Source: Lysinibacillus sp. FJAT-14745
Lineage (GTDB): Bacteria; Bacillota; Bacilli; Bacillales_A; Planococcaceae
Direction of reading: 5' to 3'
Length of the DNA: 64,000 bases
NCBI RefSeq assembly: GCF_001275675.1
Contig: NZ_LITM01000003.1
Span: forward strand, 62,001 to 126,000
The position numbers and the translations under genes are program-made. Position 1 is the stretch's first letter. Every line of letters begins with the position of its first letter. Of the stretch, positions 1 to 9,755 are shown piece by piece. Under the pieces are notes generated by a model that was not told the DNA's origin, did no database searches, and saw only the letters and a list, made by a program, of their open reading frames with translations.

Positions 1-206
1 TCCTCAGCAGCTTCAATCTGCATAATAGGGAGAGCCTTTTGGGTAACAGTAGCAGAATGTTGGAATGCCCCACGTGGCCCCTTTGCAACGACCTCCACCT
101 CTTCAACCATCTTATTCCATTCTCCACATCCCGGACATCTTCCCATCCATTTTGCGGATTCATAGCCACAGCTTGAGCATACAAATTTTGTTTTTTTCTT
201 TGCCAA
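1..206 (-). CDS. radA: DNA repair protein RadA, N-terminal part
   Basis: The reverse strand encodes the first 68 residues of a RadA-type protein; the rest lies outside the window. It begins with a basic stretch followed by a C4 zinc finger: CSSCG, then CPGCGEW after about eight residues. This is the hallmark N-terminus of RadA/Sms, a RecA-like branch-migration ATPase acting in recombination. The start is a TTG at 206-204 preceded by a good GAGGTGG ribosome binding site about eight bases upstream. It follows clpC on the same strand, as in Bacillus, but a terminator hairpin at 253-293 lies between them. Family assignment is firm; the catalytic domain is not visible. Confidence 0.85.
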   Translation of the reverse strand, partial: MAKKKTKFVCSSCGYESAKWMGRCPGCGEWNKMVEEVEVVAKGPRGAFQHSATVTQKALPIMQIEAAE

Positions 207-252
207 ATTGCATCCACCTCGAATATTTGTTCTTATATTTATTATTGTACAT

Positions 253-293
253 AAAAAAAGACAGCTTGGCACTTAAAGCCTCGCTGTCTTTTT
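253..293 (-). terminator. Rho-independent terminator after clpC
   Basis: An AAAAAGACAGC arm pairs with GCTGTCTTTTT around a 17-nt loop. On the minus strand the stem runs into seven T residues. It lies between the clpC stop and the radA start and would reduce read-through into radA. Confidence 0.8.
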
Positions 294-311
294 GAATTGT
301 ATGTGGGAGAA

Positions 312-2753
312 TTACTTAGAAGTAGAAACTCCCTCTTTTTTCTTCACAACAAACTCATCATTCACGTAATCAATGATAACTTGGTTACCCTTCTCTACAT
401 TGCCTTTTAGCAGTTCTTCCGATAAACGATCTTCTACTTGTTTTTGCAATGCACGACGTAGTGGACGGGCACCGTATTGAGGATCGTAGCCTTCCTCTGC
501 AATTTTCTCTAGAGCAGAATCCGTTAACTCTAACGAAATGTCTTGCTCTTTCAGACGTTTTGTTAAAGCATTCGCCATCATCGCTACGATTTCTTTTAAA
601 TGTTCTTTTTCTAGTGAGTGGAAGACGATCATTTCGTCGATACGGTTTAAGAATTCTGGGCGGAATGCTTTTTTCAATTCCTCCAGCATTGTACCCTTCA
701 TATCTTTATACTTCGTATCAGTACTACCTACGTTGAAACCAAGGTTTTTACGATATTTTAAAGCATCTGCACCAACGTTTGATGTCATAATAACAACCGT
801 GTTGCGGAAATCTACCACTCGACCTTTAGAATCTGTTAAACGGCCATCTTCAAGGACTTGAAGTAAGATATTGAAAACATCTGGATGAGCCTTCTCAATT
901 TCATCTAGTAATACTACTGAATACGGTTTACGACGAACTTTTTCTGTTAGTTGACCGCCATCATCAAAGCCTACATAGCCTGGAGGTGAACCAACTAAAC
1001 GTGAAGTTGAATGTTTTTCCATGTACTCAGACATATCAACGCGAATCATTGCGTCCTCATCGCCAAACATAACCTCAGCTAATGCTCTAGCAAGCTCTGT
1101 TTTACCAACCCCAGTAGGGCCTAAGAAAATAAATGAACCAATTGGTCGTTTCGGATCTTTTAAGCCCGCTCTTGCACGACGAATTGCGCGAGAAATTGCT
1201 TCTACTGCTTCTCCTTGACCTACAACTCGTTTATGCAACTCTTCTTCAAGCTGTAATAACTTAGAAGATTCTTCTGAAGCAATTTTTGATACTGGAATTC
1301 CAGTCCACATAGATACTACCGCTGCTACATCATCCACTGTAACTTTTGACTCGGCTTTACCCTGTTCTTCCTTCCAATTTTTTCTCGTAGCTTCAATTTC
1401 ATCTTTTAGCTTTTGCTCTGTATCTCTTAATGACGCTGCCTTTTCAAATTCCTGACCTGAAACAGCTGCATTCTTTTCAGAGCGCACATTTTCAAGCTTA
1501 TCTTCAAGCGCCTTTAAGTTTGGTGGTACTGCGAATGAGCGTAAGCGTACTTTAGAACCCGCCTCATCGATTAAGTCAATCGCCTTATCTGGTAAAAAAC
1601 GATCAGAAATATATCGGTCACTCATTTTTGCTGCCGCTTCAATTGCTTCATCTGTAATTTTCACACGGTGATGTGCTTCATAACGATCACGTAAGCCTTG
1701 AATAATTAGAATCGCTTCTTCTACTGTTGGCTCATCAACTTGAATTGGTTGGAAACGGCGCTCTAATGCCGCATCCTTCTCAATATATTTGCGATACTCA
1801 TCTAATGTCGTTGCACCAATACATTGAAGTTCGCCACGTGCTAAAGATGGTTTTAAAATATTTGAGGCATCAATGGCACCTTCTGCACCACCTGCACCGA
1901 TCAATGTATGCAATTCATCGATAAATAAAATAACATTTCCTGCTTGGCGAATTTCATCCATCACTTTTTTCAAGCGATCCTCAAACTCACCACGATATTT
2001 TGTTCCAGCAACAACTGTCCCCATATCAAGTGTCATAACACGTTTATCACGAAGAATTTCTGGCACTTCATTATTAATAATTTGCTGTGCTAAACCTTCA
2101 GCAATAGCTGTTTTACCAACACCTGGCTCCCCTATTAATACTGGGTTATTTTTTGTACGGCGAGATAGAACCTCGATAACACGTGTAATTTCCTTGCTTC
2201 GACCAATGACCGGATCTAAAGTGCCTTCACGAGCAATTTGCGTTAAATCACGCGCAAGGCTATCTAATGTTGGTGTATTGGCAGCCTGTGCAGCTTGTTG
2301 ACCAGATTGAGCATTATCGTTATTGCCTAATAACAATAGCACTTGCTGACGAGCCTTATTCAATCCGACACCTGCATTATTTAATACACGGGCCGCTATA
2401 CCTTCACCTTCACGAATAAGCGCTAATAGTAAATGCTCTGTGCCGATATAGGAATGACCTAATTTACGTGATTCATCGACTGATAGTTCTATTACTTTTT
2501 TAGCTCGAGGCGTGTAATGGACTATTGGACCAACATCCTCTTTACCTTTTCCTACAAGCTCTTCAATACCTGCTTCAATCATTTGAGGACTAATATCAAT
2601 GGCTTCTAATGCTTTCGCAGCAATACCGCCACCTTCACGGATAAGCCCTAATAGAATATGCTCTGTTCCAATTGATTCGTGTTTCCAACGAATTGCCTCT
2701 TCTTGTGCAAGCTGTAATACTTTTTGCGCGCGTTGTGTAAAACGATTAAACAT
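312..2753 (-). CDS. clpC: ATP-dependent Clp protease ATPase subunit ClpC
   Basis: HSP100 unfoldase that feeds substrates, including McsB-tagged arginine-phosphorylated proteins, to ClpP in the cytoplasm. The 813-residue product has two N-terminal Clp repeats (about 1-145), a first AAA+ module with Walker [10 protein letters not shown], a UVR-containing middle domain (about 415-470), and a second AAA+ module with GPTGVGKTE followed by a Clp C-terminal domain. Length is normal for ClpC (about 810-820). I place the start at the ATG at 2753, nine bases after AAGGAGAGG; a TTG one codon earlier is less likely. The start overlaps the end of mcsB, indicating translational coupling in the CtsR-controlled operon. 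Confidence 0.96.
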   Translation of the reverse strand: MFNRFTQRAQKVLQLAQEEAIRWKHESIGTEHILLGLIREGGGIAAKALEAIDISPQMIEAGIEELVGKGKEDVGPIVHYTPRAKKVIELSVDESRKLGHSYIGTEHLLLALIREGEGIAARVLNNAGVGLNKARQQVLLLLGNNDNAQSGQQAAQAANTPTLDSLARDLTQIAREGTLDPVIGRSKEITRVIEVLSRRTKNNPVLIGEPGVGKTAIAEGLAQQIINNEVPEILRDKRVMTLDMGTVVAGTKYRGEFEDRLKKVMDEIRQAGNVILFIDELHTLIGAGGAEGAIDASNILKPSLARGELQCIGATTLDEYRKYIEKDAALERRFQPIQVDEPTVEEAILIIQGLRDRYEAHHRVKITDEAIEAAAKMSDRYISDRFLPDKAIDLIDEAGSKVRLRSFAVPPNLKALEDKLENVRSEKNAAVSGQEFEKAASLRDTEQKLKDEIEATRKNWKEEQGKAESKVTVDDVAAVVSMWTGIPVSKIASEESSKLLQLEEELHKRVVGQGEAVEAISRAIRRARAGLKDPKRPIGSFIFLGPTGVGKTELARALAEVMFGDEDAMIRVDMSEYMEKHSTSRLVGSPPGYVGFDDGGQLTEKVRRKPYSVVLLDEIEKAHPDVFNILLQVLEDGRLTDSKGRVVDFRNTVVIMTSNVGADALKYRKNLGFNVGSTDTKYKDMKGTMLEELKKAFRPEFLNRIDEMIVFHSLEKEHLKEIVAMMANALTKRLKEQDISLELTDSALEKIAEEGYDPQYGARPLRRALQKQVEDRLSEELLKGNVEKGNQVIIDYVNDEFVVKKKEGVSTSK

Positions 2754-3852
2754 CAAATGAATCCTCTCCTTTTCCCCGAATAATAGGCTTACTCATATTT
2801 TCTCGAGATAGTGCCTCACGAAGCATTTCAGCTCGTACGCGATCTCGCTCAGCAGGCGGCAAAACATCCCCTGCATAATTCTGTAAAAATCCAGGCTGCA
2901 TACTGACTACACATTCATTTAATTTGGTCGCTTTAATACCTTCAATTAACTGTAAATCTACCCCTAAACGAACATTGGATAGACAGGTAGCCGCTTCCTC
3001 ACTCGTTAAAATTCGAGCATGTGTTAAAGTACCTAAAGCACGGTATACACGGTCTTCTAAGGCAAGTTCTGCTTTTTCCATTAACTTGCCTCTTGCATGC
3101 CGTTCTTTTTGAATTATTTTTTCAGCGACACTTTCGATGTCCGCTAAAATATCTTCCTCTGTTTTCCCTAGTGTAATCTGATTTGATACTTGGTAAACAT
3201 TCCCTATATTTTCGCTACCCTCTCCATATATTCCTCTTACCGTCATTCCTAATCTCGTCATTGCATTCATGATTTGGTTCATCTGACCCGTAAGTGTAAG
3301 GGCTGGCAGGTGCATCATGACGGATGCTCGCAAACCAGTACCAATATTTGTCGGGCAACTTGTTAAATAACCAAATGTATCTCGAAATGCATAAGGCAAA
3401 GCTTTCTCTAAGGCACGATCGATTTTATTGGCCTGCTCGTAAGCCTTTTGAAGTTGAAAACTCGCTGTCATACATTGAATGCGTAAATGGTCTTCTTCGT
3501 TCACCATAATGCTAGTTGATTCGTCATCTGATAAGAGCATGGAACCATCTCGCTCTTTCTTTGCAAGCTGAGGACTAATTAAATGTTTTTCTACAAGTAT
3601 TTGACGCTGTAAAGACGTTAAATCTTTAATAGCAAAATATGAATAATTTTCTCGAAGTTCTGTACTGTCCTTTATTGCATGTGTAACTGCCTGTTCCACC
3701 TGTAATGCTTCATCCTCTGTAAAGGCTAATGGAAAGCGATAACCATCTAGATTTCGAGCAAGGCGGATGCGTGTACTAATGACAATATCTGAATAATCGT
3801 CCTCCACACTCATCCAAATTGGTGTAGCACGTTCTAAAAACGGTTCAATCAT
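2746..3852 (-). CDS. mcsB: Protein-arginine kinase McsB
   Basis: Phosphorylates arginine residues on proteins, marking them for ClpCP degradation, and inactivates CtsR during heat stress. The protein of about 368 residues has the phosphagen-kinase (ATP:guanido phosphotransferase) fold, seen in [17 protein letters not shown] near the N-terminus and the [14 protein letters not shown] nucleotide-binding segment around residue 206. Length is close to B. subtilis McsB. Either the ATG at 3852 or the GTG at 3855 could start it; both overlap the mcsA stop. It sits between mcsA and clpC in the standard ctsR operon order and needs McsA as activator. Confidence 0.96.
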   Translation of the reverse strand: MIEPFLERATPIWMSVEDDYSDIVISTRIRLARNLDGYRFPLAFTEDEALQVEQAVTHAIKDSTELRENYSYFAIKDLTSLQRQILVEKHLISPQLAKKERDGSMLLSDDESTSIMVNEEDHLRIQCMTASFQLQKAYEQANKIDRALEKALPYAFRDTFGYLTSCPTNIGTGLRASVMMHLPALTLTGQMNQIMNAMTRLGMTVRGIYGEGSENIGNVYQVSNQITLGKTEEDILADIESVAEKIIQKERHARGKLMEKAELALEDRVYRALGTLTHARILTSEEAATCLSNVRLGVDLQLIEGIKATKLNECVVSMQPGFLQNYAGDVLPPAERDRVRAEMLREALSRENMSKPIIRGKGEDSFDV

Positions 3853-4400
3853 CACGACACATCACCACCTTCAAATTGTAGCTGCTTCTCAAGTTCCCTC
3901 ACTTCATCACGAAGCTTAGCTGCCTCTTCAAATTGTTCTTCATCTACAGCAATCCTCATACGTTTACGAATATCTTCAATTTGCTTTTTGATGACATGAA
4001 TATTATTTCGAGCACCAGGCATTTTCCCTATATGTTGAGGACCAGCCTGTATACGGTTAAAGAGCTTCGGTAAGTGCTCGCTAAAGGTGTCATAGCAGCT
4101 AGGGCATCCAAATTTACCTTCTTTTAAAAACTGTTTATACGTAAATCCACATTGTGGACATGTTTGCGGTTGTGGTTGTGCTTGCTGTTTTTCACCCACT
4201 TTTTGTTGCTGCCATGTAGGTGAGCCAAACCAATTGGATAATAGCTGTTGAATAGATATTGGCTCTTGCTTAAATTCAGCATGAAATGGATGGAACTGCG
4301 AGGCGCAGACGTCACAATAATGGTGCTCCACCTTTTGGCCACTTTGAACTTGTGTTACGGTAACTGTCGCATTACGCTGCTTACAATGTTCGCATATCAT
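3852..4400 (-). CDS. mcsA: McsA, activator of the McsB arginine kinase
   Basis: Zinc-binding adaptor that activates McsB and modulates CtsR. Two pairs of cysteine motifs are visible: CEHCKQ...CDVCAS at the N-terminus and CPQCG...CPSCYD in the middle. A UVR domain (EEQFEEAAKLRDEVRELEKQL) closes the protein. I choose the ATG at 4400, eight bases after AGAGG, giving 182 residues; an in-frame GTG at 4409 overlaps the ribosome binding site and is unlikely. It is the second gene of the operon, 14 bases after ctsR, and its stop overlaps the mcsB start. Confidence 0.95.
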   Translation of the reverse strand: MICEHCKQRNATVTVTQVQSGQKVEHHYCDVCASQFHPFHAEFKQEPISIQQLLSNWFGSPTWQQQKVGEKQQAQPQPQTCPQCGFTYKQFLKEGKFGCPSCYDTFSEHLPKLFNRIQAGPQHIGKMPGARNNIHVIKKQIEDIRKRMRIAVDEEQFEEAAKLRDEVRELEKQLQFEGGDVS

Positions 4401-4414
4401 TTCCATCACCTCTT

Positions 4415-4885
4415 TTATTTTTGCTGTTCATATTTAATCGTTGTTAGCATCGCTCTCAAAATTTTTGCTCGAATGTTATCCCGTAACGGGAGTTGCAAAT
4501 CTATAGTTGAGCGATCAACTGCTGCTAACATTATTTTCGCTTCTCGCTTTGAAATTACCTGCTCATCAATTAGTCGATAAACTAAATCTTCTGCCATTGT
4601 TTGCGATGCCCCACCGTCTATTTGCCTGAGGACATCATCGATTAGATCAATTTGTGAATTCGCGCGGACACGTAAAATTCGAATGTATCCACCACCACCA
4701 CGTTTGCTTTCAACAAGGTACCCTCGTTCGGCAGTAAATCTTGTATTAATTACATAATTTATTTGTGAGGGCACGCATTGAAATTTATCTGCAATTTCAC
4801 TACGTTTTATTTCAATATGCCCTTCTCCACCTAATTCAAGTACTTGCTTTAAGTAGCCTTCTATGATGTCTGATATATTACGCAT
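4415..4885 (-). CDS. ctsR: Transcriptional repressor CtsR
   Basis: Class III heat-shock repressor controlling its own operon and usually clpP and clpE. The 156-residue protein starts MRNISDIIEGYLK and carries the winged helix-turn-helix with the conserved ESKRGGGGYIRI segment, whose glycine-rich loop acts as the heat sensor in this family. Length is typical (about 154). The operator overlaps its promoter at 4917-4975, so autoregulation is expected. Confidence 0.97.
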   Translation of the reverse strand: MRNISDIIEGYLKQVLELGGEGHIEIKRSEIADKFQCVPSQINYVINTRFTAERGYLVESKRGGGGYIRILRVRANSQIDLIDDVLRQIDGGASQTMAEDLVYRLIDEQVISKREAKIMLAAVDRSTIDLQLPLRDNIRAKILRAMLTTIKYEQQK

Positions 4886-4916
4886 TTTAGGAATACACCT
4901 CGCTTACTCCACTGAC

Positions 4917-4975
4917 TTTGACTATCTTTGACTTTCTTTGAGTATATTATACAAAACGCTTGAAAATAATTGCAA
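4917..4975 (-). promoter_or_regulatory. CtsR operator and sigma-A promoter of the ctsR operon
   Basis: On the minus strand the -35 TTGCAA (4970-4975), an 18-nt spacer and a perfect -10 TATAAT (4946-4951) are followed by AGTCAAA-GAT-AGTCAAA (4917-4933). This matches the CtsR consensus RGTCAAA-NAN-RGTCAAA exactly. A degenerate extra heptad (ACTCAAA) lies just upstream. The operator falls near the transcription start, so bound CtsR should block initiation. Confidence 0.93.
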
Positions 4976-5046
4976 TTAATTCGCACACAGAAAAAATCAA
5001 GCGGCTGTCCTTAGCTATAAGATACCCTTTTCAGCAATAGAAAAAA

Positions 5047-5077
5047 CGCAAGCATATGCAACTAGCATATACTTGCG
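5047..5077 (-). terminator. Rho-independent terminator
   Basis: CGCAAG-TATATGC-type arms pair across a short loop, and on the minus strand the stem is followed by six T residues (5046-5041). It lies 11 bases beyond the stop codon of the DUF4870 gene. Confidence 0.75.
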
Positions 5078-5087
5078 TCTATAAAAA

Positions 5088-5393
5088 TTATACCCAGCGA
5101 CCAACAATTGGATAACGCCAAGACTCATCAGATAGAGCCTTCACAATACCGATAATTGGCGCAATAAAATACATAATACCAAAAACAATTACGAACGGTA
5201 TGCCAATGATTAGGAAGCTTAAAATACCCGAAATCGTAAGTAATACCACCATCACAACTTGGAACAATAAGGCTTGCACAGCAATACTCTTTATCTCTTC
5301 ATCCGAGCCAATTAAGAAAAATATAATTGGTACTAACCATGGCGCAAAAAACGCACTTGCGTGTATGATTACCTTAGACCATTTAGTTTCCAT
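5088..5393 (-). CDS. DUF4870-type small membrane protein
   Basis: A 101-residue integral membrane protein with about three hydrophobic helices: one near 10-27, one near 42-60 and one near 65-88. The pattern of a first helix, an acidic loop (GSDEEIKSIAVQALLFQ), two further helices and a final aromatic segment (DESWRYPIVGRWV) is characteristic of DUF4870 proteins. Their biochemical role is not established. It is a single gene, transcribed away from the methyltransferase gene at 5517 and ended by the hairpin at 5047. Confidence 0.8.
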   Translation of the reverse strand: METKWSKVIIHASAFFAPWLVPIIFFLIGSDEEIKSIAVQALLFQVVMVVLLTISGILSFLIIGIPFVIVFGIMYFIAPIIGIVKALSDESWRYPIVGRWV

Positions 5394-5516
5394 TTATATC
5401 AATCCTTCCATTTAATTTTTTTTATTTTATGTACTACTCTTTACGGAAATTTGCTTTAAATAGTTTCAAATGTAAGCTGGATTTATAAATTTTTTTTGAA
5501 AGGCATGTGATACTCG

Positions 5517-6200
5517 ATGGAGTTTAATAACAAACTTGCAAACGAATACGAAAAAGGTATTCGTCGCACACTACCTAGCTATGATGCAATGCTACGTTTA
5601 ACACAAACCTTTTACCAATCTGCGTTACATGAAAAAGCTGAATTTTTAGTAGTTGGCTCCGGAAGCGGCAATGAAATTTTACAGCTCGCTGAGGAAAGAC
5701 CTCATTGGTCATTTGTTGGCATTGATCCGTCAGAAGCGATGCTACAAATAGCTGGTGAACGTTTAAAATCCATACCTAATAATATTTCTTTATATCAAGG
5801 AACTATACTGGATACTCAGCTACCCGCAGTAAAGTTTGATGCAGCAAGCTGTGTATTAGTGCTTCATTTTATACAAGATGATCAAGAGAAGCTTGCAACA
5901 TTAAAAGAAATAGCGAATAATTTAAAGCCTGGTGCCCCATTTGTCCTCGTCTCAAAATACGGGCAACCCGGTTCCTTAGAAACTGAGCTACAATTTGATT
6001 TATGGCGTGCTTATTGGCTGCAACATACAAAGCTATCACCATCAGACGTAGCGGAAATGGAGAAATCCATACGTTCTCTTTCATTTATGCTTGAAGAGGA
6101 CATTTTATCACTATTACAACAGGCAGGCTTTACAAAACCATCTAGATTCTTTGCTACTACTTTGTTTGGCGGTTGGATATGTTTTAAAGAAAATATCTGA
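5517..6200 (+). CDS. Class I SAM-dependent methyltransferase
   Basis: A 227-residue cytoplasmic protein with a Rossmann-like methyltransferase core. Motif I is FLVVGSGSGNEILQLA (about residues 43-58), followed by the acidic residue of motif II in FVGIDPSEAMLQIA and a post-motif segment DAASCVLVLHFIQD. These resemble UbiE/Trm9-like small-molecule methyltransferases, but the substrate cannot be read from the sequence. It is upstream of corA on the same strand, with a 53-base gap and no clear terminator. Confidence 0.85.
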   Translation: MEFNNKLANEYEKGIRRTLPSYDAMLRLTQTFYQSALHEKAEFLVVGSGSGNEILQLAEERPHWSFVGIDPSEAMLQIAGERLKSIPNNISLYQGTILDTQLPAVKFDAASCVLVLHFIQDDQEKLATLKEIANNLKPGAPFVLVSKYGQPGSLETELQFDLWRAYWLQHTKLSPSDVAEMEKSIRSLSFMLEEDILSLLQQAGFTKPSRFFATTLFGGWICFKENI

Positions 6201-6253
6201 TGAAGATATCTACACCTGTTAGGATAGAATGAACGAAAATTGAGGTGAATGCT

Positions 6254-7213
6254 GTGATACGCACAATTGGAATTACAAAAGGCCAAAAGCTTATAAAGGA
6301 ATTTCCGCTTGAAGATATACACAAAAACGAATTTGAATGGTACTGGGTCGATTTTAATTGCCCGACTGATGAGGAAGAACTACTGTTAGATACATTTTTT
6401 CATTTTCATCCACTCGCTATAGAAGATTGTTTAATGCGTTTACAGCGGCCAAAGCTCGATTTTTATGATGATTTCCATTTCTTTGTTATCCAAAGAGTTA
6501 ACGAAGAATTAATAGCTGAGGAAGTAAACATTTTTGTTTCTAATAAATTCATTGTCACATTTCATAAAAACGTAGCTCCGGAAATAGATCGAGTACAATT
6601 GATGTTAGAAAAACAGCCAAAGAATTGGGAACGCGGTACAGTATATTTAACATACCAGGTAATCGATAAAATCGTTGATAGCTATTTCCCACTTGTCTAT
6701 AAGATTGAGGATCATTTAAATGCACTAGAAGATGAGCTTACCTATCAAAGTAACCCCAATGCTATGAAAGTTGTGTTTGAATTCCGTAGTGATTTGCTTG
6801 ATCTGCGACGCACCATTTTACCAATGCGTGATCTATTATATCGTATCCTTAACTCTTACCGATTTTCACTTAAGAAATCAGAACGAGCTTATTTCGGAGA
6901 TATTTACGATCATCTGCTTAAACTCACCGAAATGATCGAATCCAACCGTGAGCTCACAGCTGATATGCGTGATAGCTATATGGCGATGAGCTCTAGTCGC
7001 ATGAATGGCATTATGATGACCTTAACAATTGTTTCAACAATCTTTATTCCTCTAACATTTATTGCTGGTGTTTATGGAATGAATTTTGACTATATGCCAG
7101 AGCTACACGGAAAATATAGCTACTTTATTGTACTCGCAATTATGATTCTTATTGTTTTATTTATGTTGGGAGTCTTTAAACTTAAAGGATGGTTCGGTTT
7201 ATTTAAATCTTAA
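6254..7213 (+). CDS. corA: CorA family magnesium transporter
   Basis: Pentameric inner-membrane channel for Mg2+ and sometimes Co2+/Ni2+. The 319-residue protein has a long soluble N-terminal domain and two transmembrane helices at the C-terminus. The signature YGMN at the end of the first helix (GVYGMNFDYMPEL) is the CorA selectivity motif. The GTG at 6254 is preferred because GAGGTG at 6242-6247 sits six bases upstream; the in-frame GTG at 6245 is itself part of that ribosome binding site. It ends before a strong terminator at 7302. Confidence 0.93.
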   Translation: MIRTIGITKGQKLIKEFPLEDIHKNEFEWYWVDFNCPTDEEELLLDTFFHFHPLAIEDCLMRLQRPKLDFYDDFHFFVIQRVNEELIAEEVNIFVSNKFIVTFHKNVAPEIDRVQLMLEKQPKNWERGTVYLTYQVIDKIVDSYFPLVYKIEDHLNALEDELTYQSNPNAMKVVFEFRSDLLDLRRTILPMRDLLYRILNSYRFSLKKSERAYFGDIYDHLLKLTEMIESNRELTADMRDSYMAMSSSRMNGIMMTLTIVSTIFIPLTFIAGVYGMNFDYMPELHGKYSYFIVLAIMILIVLFMLGVFKLKGWFGLFKS

Positions 7214-7301
7214 AAGTGATGTTGCTATAGCAATTCCTTCGGGACCAACGTCACAGATTGAAGCCAAACAATTAGCCAATTATTCTTTTGTCGACAAACG
7301 G

Positions 7302-7339
7302 AAGGCACCTTAGAAGAAATTTTTCTAAGGTGCCTTTTT
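7302..7339. terminator. Bidirectional terminator between corA and a small convergent gene
   Basis: AAGGCACCTTAGAA pairs perfectly with TTCTAAGGTGCCTT and is followed by a T tract. It separates convergent corA and the membrane protein gene ending at 7344, so it can serve both. Confidence 0.85.
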
Positions 7340-7343
7340 ACTG

Positions 7344-7553
7344 TTAATAAGGACCGCGATCATCAATTTTATCTTCGCCTTGCTGTGGAAATAAAAAGTA
7401 TGCAAGTACCCCAGATACTAATGTTGCACAGATAGTAATTAATAGTTGATCTAAGTCTGGTACTTCAGCATAGTAGTTTCGTAACATGTACACCGATCCA
7501 ATTGCTACAATTACCATAACCGGAATGACAAATTTGAAACGCTTCTTCTCCAT
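7344..7553 (-). CDS. Small two-helix membrane protein, unknown function
   Basis: I do not recognise this 69-residue protein. It has a short basic N-terminus (MEKKRFK) and two hydrophobic segments (VIPVMVIVAIGSVYML and LITICATLVSGVLAYFLF) joined by a tyrosine- and acid-containing loop; the tail is acidic. The start is the ATG at 7553 preceded by GAGGAGG, which excludes an in-frame upstream start at 7586. No neighbour suggests a role. Confidence 0.7.
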   Translation of the reverse strand: MEKKRFKFVIPVMVIVAIGSVYMLRNYYAEVPDLDQLLITICATLVSGVLAYFLFPQQGEDKIDDRGPY

Positions 7554-7849
7554 GTAATACCTCCTCAAAACTATTGTTACGTTCACCCTAAACAGTTCGT
7601 ATTTTACAGGTTTCCTATTTCAAATTCAATTTACCTATTACCTTTTTAATAGTCTATTTCATGACTTTTAATCGACAATCATCTATAATACCTATAAAAA
7701 AATAAAGAAATAAACTAAAATTTTAACCAAATTTACTACAAAAGATAGTAGAATAGACTAAATACCATATATTTCGAAAAATTAACAAACTAAGCAATTC
7801 GATTTTTTATATACTTTCTATGCATTTATTAAGAATGGAGCAAACAACA

Positions 7850-9160
7850 ATGAGTTGGTTTACAAAAAAGAACGATTCTAGTTACTCAATTACATTAGCA
7901 CCTGAAAATTATAAGAATAATGTCCAATTGGATGTATCAAACCATCCAAAACTTCAAAAACAGTTGCAGCTTTTAGATTTAACAATTGAGGATTTAGCCA
8001 TCATTAAACAACTACAGCCCTTAGCTAAGGATTTAGTTCCTGAAATGGTGGAGCAATTTTATGCAGCCATTAGTTTGAGCCAAAATTTGTTAGATATTAT
8101 AAACAGAACGTCACATATCGATCGTTTAAAAGTTACTTTACATAAGCATTTGAGTGATATTTTCGAAAGTCGTATTAATAACTCTTATATTGATGAACGG
8201 AAGGCAATTGCCGAAACCCATGTTCGAATTGGTCTACAATCGAAGTGGTATATCGCCTCATTCCAGTCATTAACGACGACATTTACACGCTTTACAAATG
8301 AGTTAGATCTATCGAAGCATGATGCAATACGTGCTATCAATGCCTTCTGTAAAATCATTAACTTCGAGCAGCAACTTGTAATCGAAGCGTATGAAAAAGA
8401 AGAAGAACGCATTCGTACAGCAGCTGATGACACAAAAAATGCACTTGTTACTACCATTCAAAAAACGGCAGAGGAACTCAATGGAATTAGCGAAGAAACA
8501 GCAGCTTCTTTATTAGTCATTTCTTCTCAAACAGACGATATCGCAGTAGCTACTAAGCAAGGCTTAACCTTCGTTGCTGATACACAGGAAAAATCCAGAC
8601 GTGGACAGCAGCAGCTACAAGATCAAAATGATTTAATACAGGTTATTTTACAAAGTGTAAACAGTCTCGAAGTGACGATGAACCAGCTACGTACATCTTC
8701 TCAAAAAATATCAGAAATTGTAGGGCTGGTTACAGGCATTGCCGATCAAACGAACTTATTAGCATTGAATGCTTCTATCGAGGCTGCTCGTGCAGGTGAG
8801 CACGGTAAAGGTTTTGCTGTTGTAGCAGAGGAAGTCCGTAAGCTTGCAGAAGAAACAAAAAATGCTGTACAAAATGTTTCTCATCTCATTAAAGAAACAG
8901 AAAGTAATATTACAACAATGTCGAATTCAGTTATTAACGTTGATCAAAAGATTCAACATAGCGTAGATACACAAAACAGTTTATCTAAATCATTTAATGA
9001 TATCGCCGATGCTGTTTCTGGCATTCAACAGCAGTATGTAAATACATCAAGAGATATTTCAGCAATCTCTAACTTGATTACTGAACTGTCACAAGGGGCT
9101 ACACTAGTTTCCTCTTCTTCCGATTCACTAATTAATGTGGTAAATGAGTTAAAAATGTAA
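7850..9160 (+). CDS. hemAT: Globin-coupled aerotaxis receptor HemAT
   Basis: Soluble heme-based oxygen sensor that signals to CheA/CheW for aerotaxis. Residues about 1-190 form a sensor globin; the proximal histidine is visible as H124 in [12 protein letters not shown], matching His123 of B. subtilis HemAT. Residues about 230-436 form a methyl-accepting signalling domain with the hairpin tip [22 protein letters not shown]. There is no transmembrane segment. I choose the ATG at 7850, nine bases after AATGGAG; the ATG at 7820 lacks a ribosome binding site. Followed by a terminator at 9166. Confidence 0.93.
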   Translation: MSWFTKKNDSSYSITLAPENYKNNVQLDVSNHPKLQKQLQLLDLTIEDLAIIKQLQPLAKDLVPEMVEQFYAAISLSQNLLDIINRTSHIDRLKVTLHKHLSDIFESRINNSYIDERKAIAETHVRIGLQSKWYIASFQSLTTTFTRFTNELDLSKHDAIRAINAFCKIINFEQQLVIEAYEKEEERIRTAADDTKNALVTTIQKTAEELNGISEETAASLLVISSQTDDIAVATKQGLTFVADTQEKSRRGQQQLQDQNDLIQVILQSVNSLEVTMNQLRTSSQKISEIVGLVTGIADQTNLLALNASIEAARAGEHGKGFAVVAEEVRKLAEETKNAVQNVSHLIKETESNITTMSNSVINVDQKIQHSVDTQNSLSKSFNDIADAVSGIQQQYVNTSRDISAISNLITELSQGATLVSSSSDSLINVVNELKM

Positions 9161-9165
9161 GCACG

Positions 9166-9202
9166 AAAAAGGGAAACTGACAGTATACGTCAATTTCCCT
9201 TT
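9166..9202 (+). terminator. Rho-independent terminator of hemAT
   Basis: AAAAGGGAAA-TGAC pairs with GTCA-TTTCCCTTTT, followed by a T-rich tract. It sits immediately after the hemAT stop and could also serve the convergent thioesterase gene. Confidence 0.8.
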
Positions 9203-9208
9203 TCATTT

Positions 9209-9688
9209 TTAATGCGGTAATTCCCGTTTTTGTTTACGATGTTCTCTTCTTGCAGGGCCGGTTTCAAACAGACGTTTTTCAGCATCTGTTTCAGGATAAA
9301 TTGCAGGAACTGGCTTAGGTTTTCCATCATCATCTACTGCAACCATCGTTACAAAGGATTCTGTCGTTAATTTTTCCTCACGAGTTTCAATGTTTCGTGA
9401 AATAACCCGAACATAAACTTCCATTGAAGAACGTCCCGTTGACGAAACAATACTTTCAATTTCTAAAATATCCCCTACATGTGCTGCCGATAAAAAATCA
9501 ACCGAATCAATAGAGGCTGTAACTACATGCCCTTTTGCATGCTTCATTGCTGTAATAGCAGCAATTTCATCAATATAAGCTAACACTCTTCCACCGAAAA
9601 TGGAGTTGTGATTATTTGTATCTGGCGGTAATACGAGACGTGTTTGAACAGTACGTGACTGGCCCATTGGTATTGCGTTGTTTGTCAT
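9209..9688 (-). CDS. Acyl-CoA thioesterase, hotdog fold (YkhA-like)
   Basis: Predicted cytoplasmic enzyme hydrolysing acyl-CoA esters. The 159-residue protein has a single hotdog domain with the family's NHNSIFGGRVLAYIDEIAAITA segment (about 27-48), containing the catalytic Asn/Asp region, and the later VDFLSAAHVGDILEIES strand typical of YkhA/YciA thioesterases. The basic tail (ARREHRKQKRELPH) is normal for the Bacillus group. It follows the aldehyde dehydrogenase gene by 67 bases on the same strand. Confidence 0.88.
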   Translation of the reverse strand: MTNNAIPMGQSRTVQTRLVLPPDTNNHNSIFGGRVLAYIDEIAAITAMKHAKGHVVTASIDSVDFLSAAHVGDILEIESIVSSTGRSSMEVYVRVISRNIETREEKLTTESFVTMVAVDDDGKPKPVPAIYPETDAEKRLFETGPARREHRKQKRELPH

Positions 9689-9755
9689 AGTTCTTGCAGC
9701 TTCCCTTCATGAATGTTCTTTCGTCATCGTATCGCAGAAAAAGAGCTGATGCAAA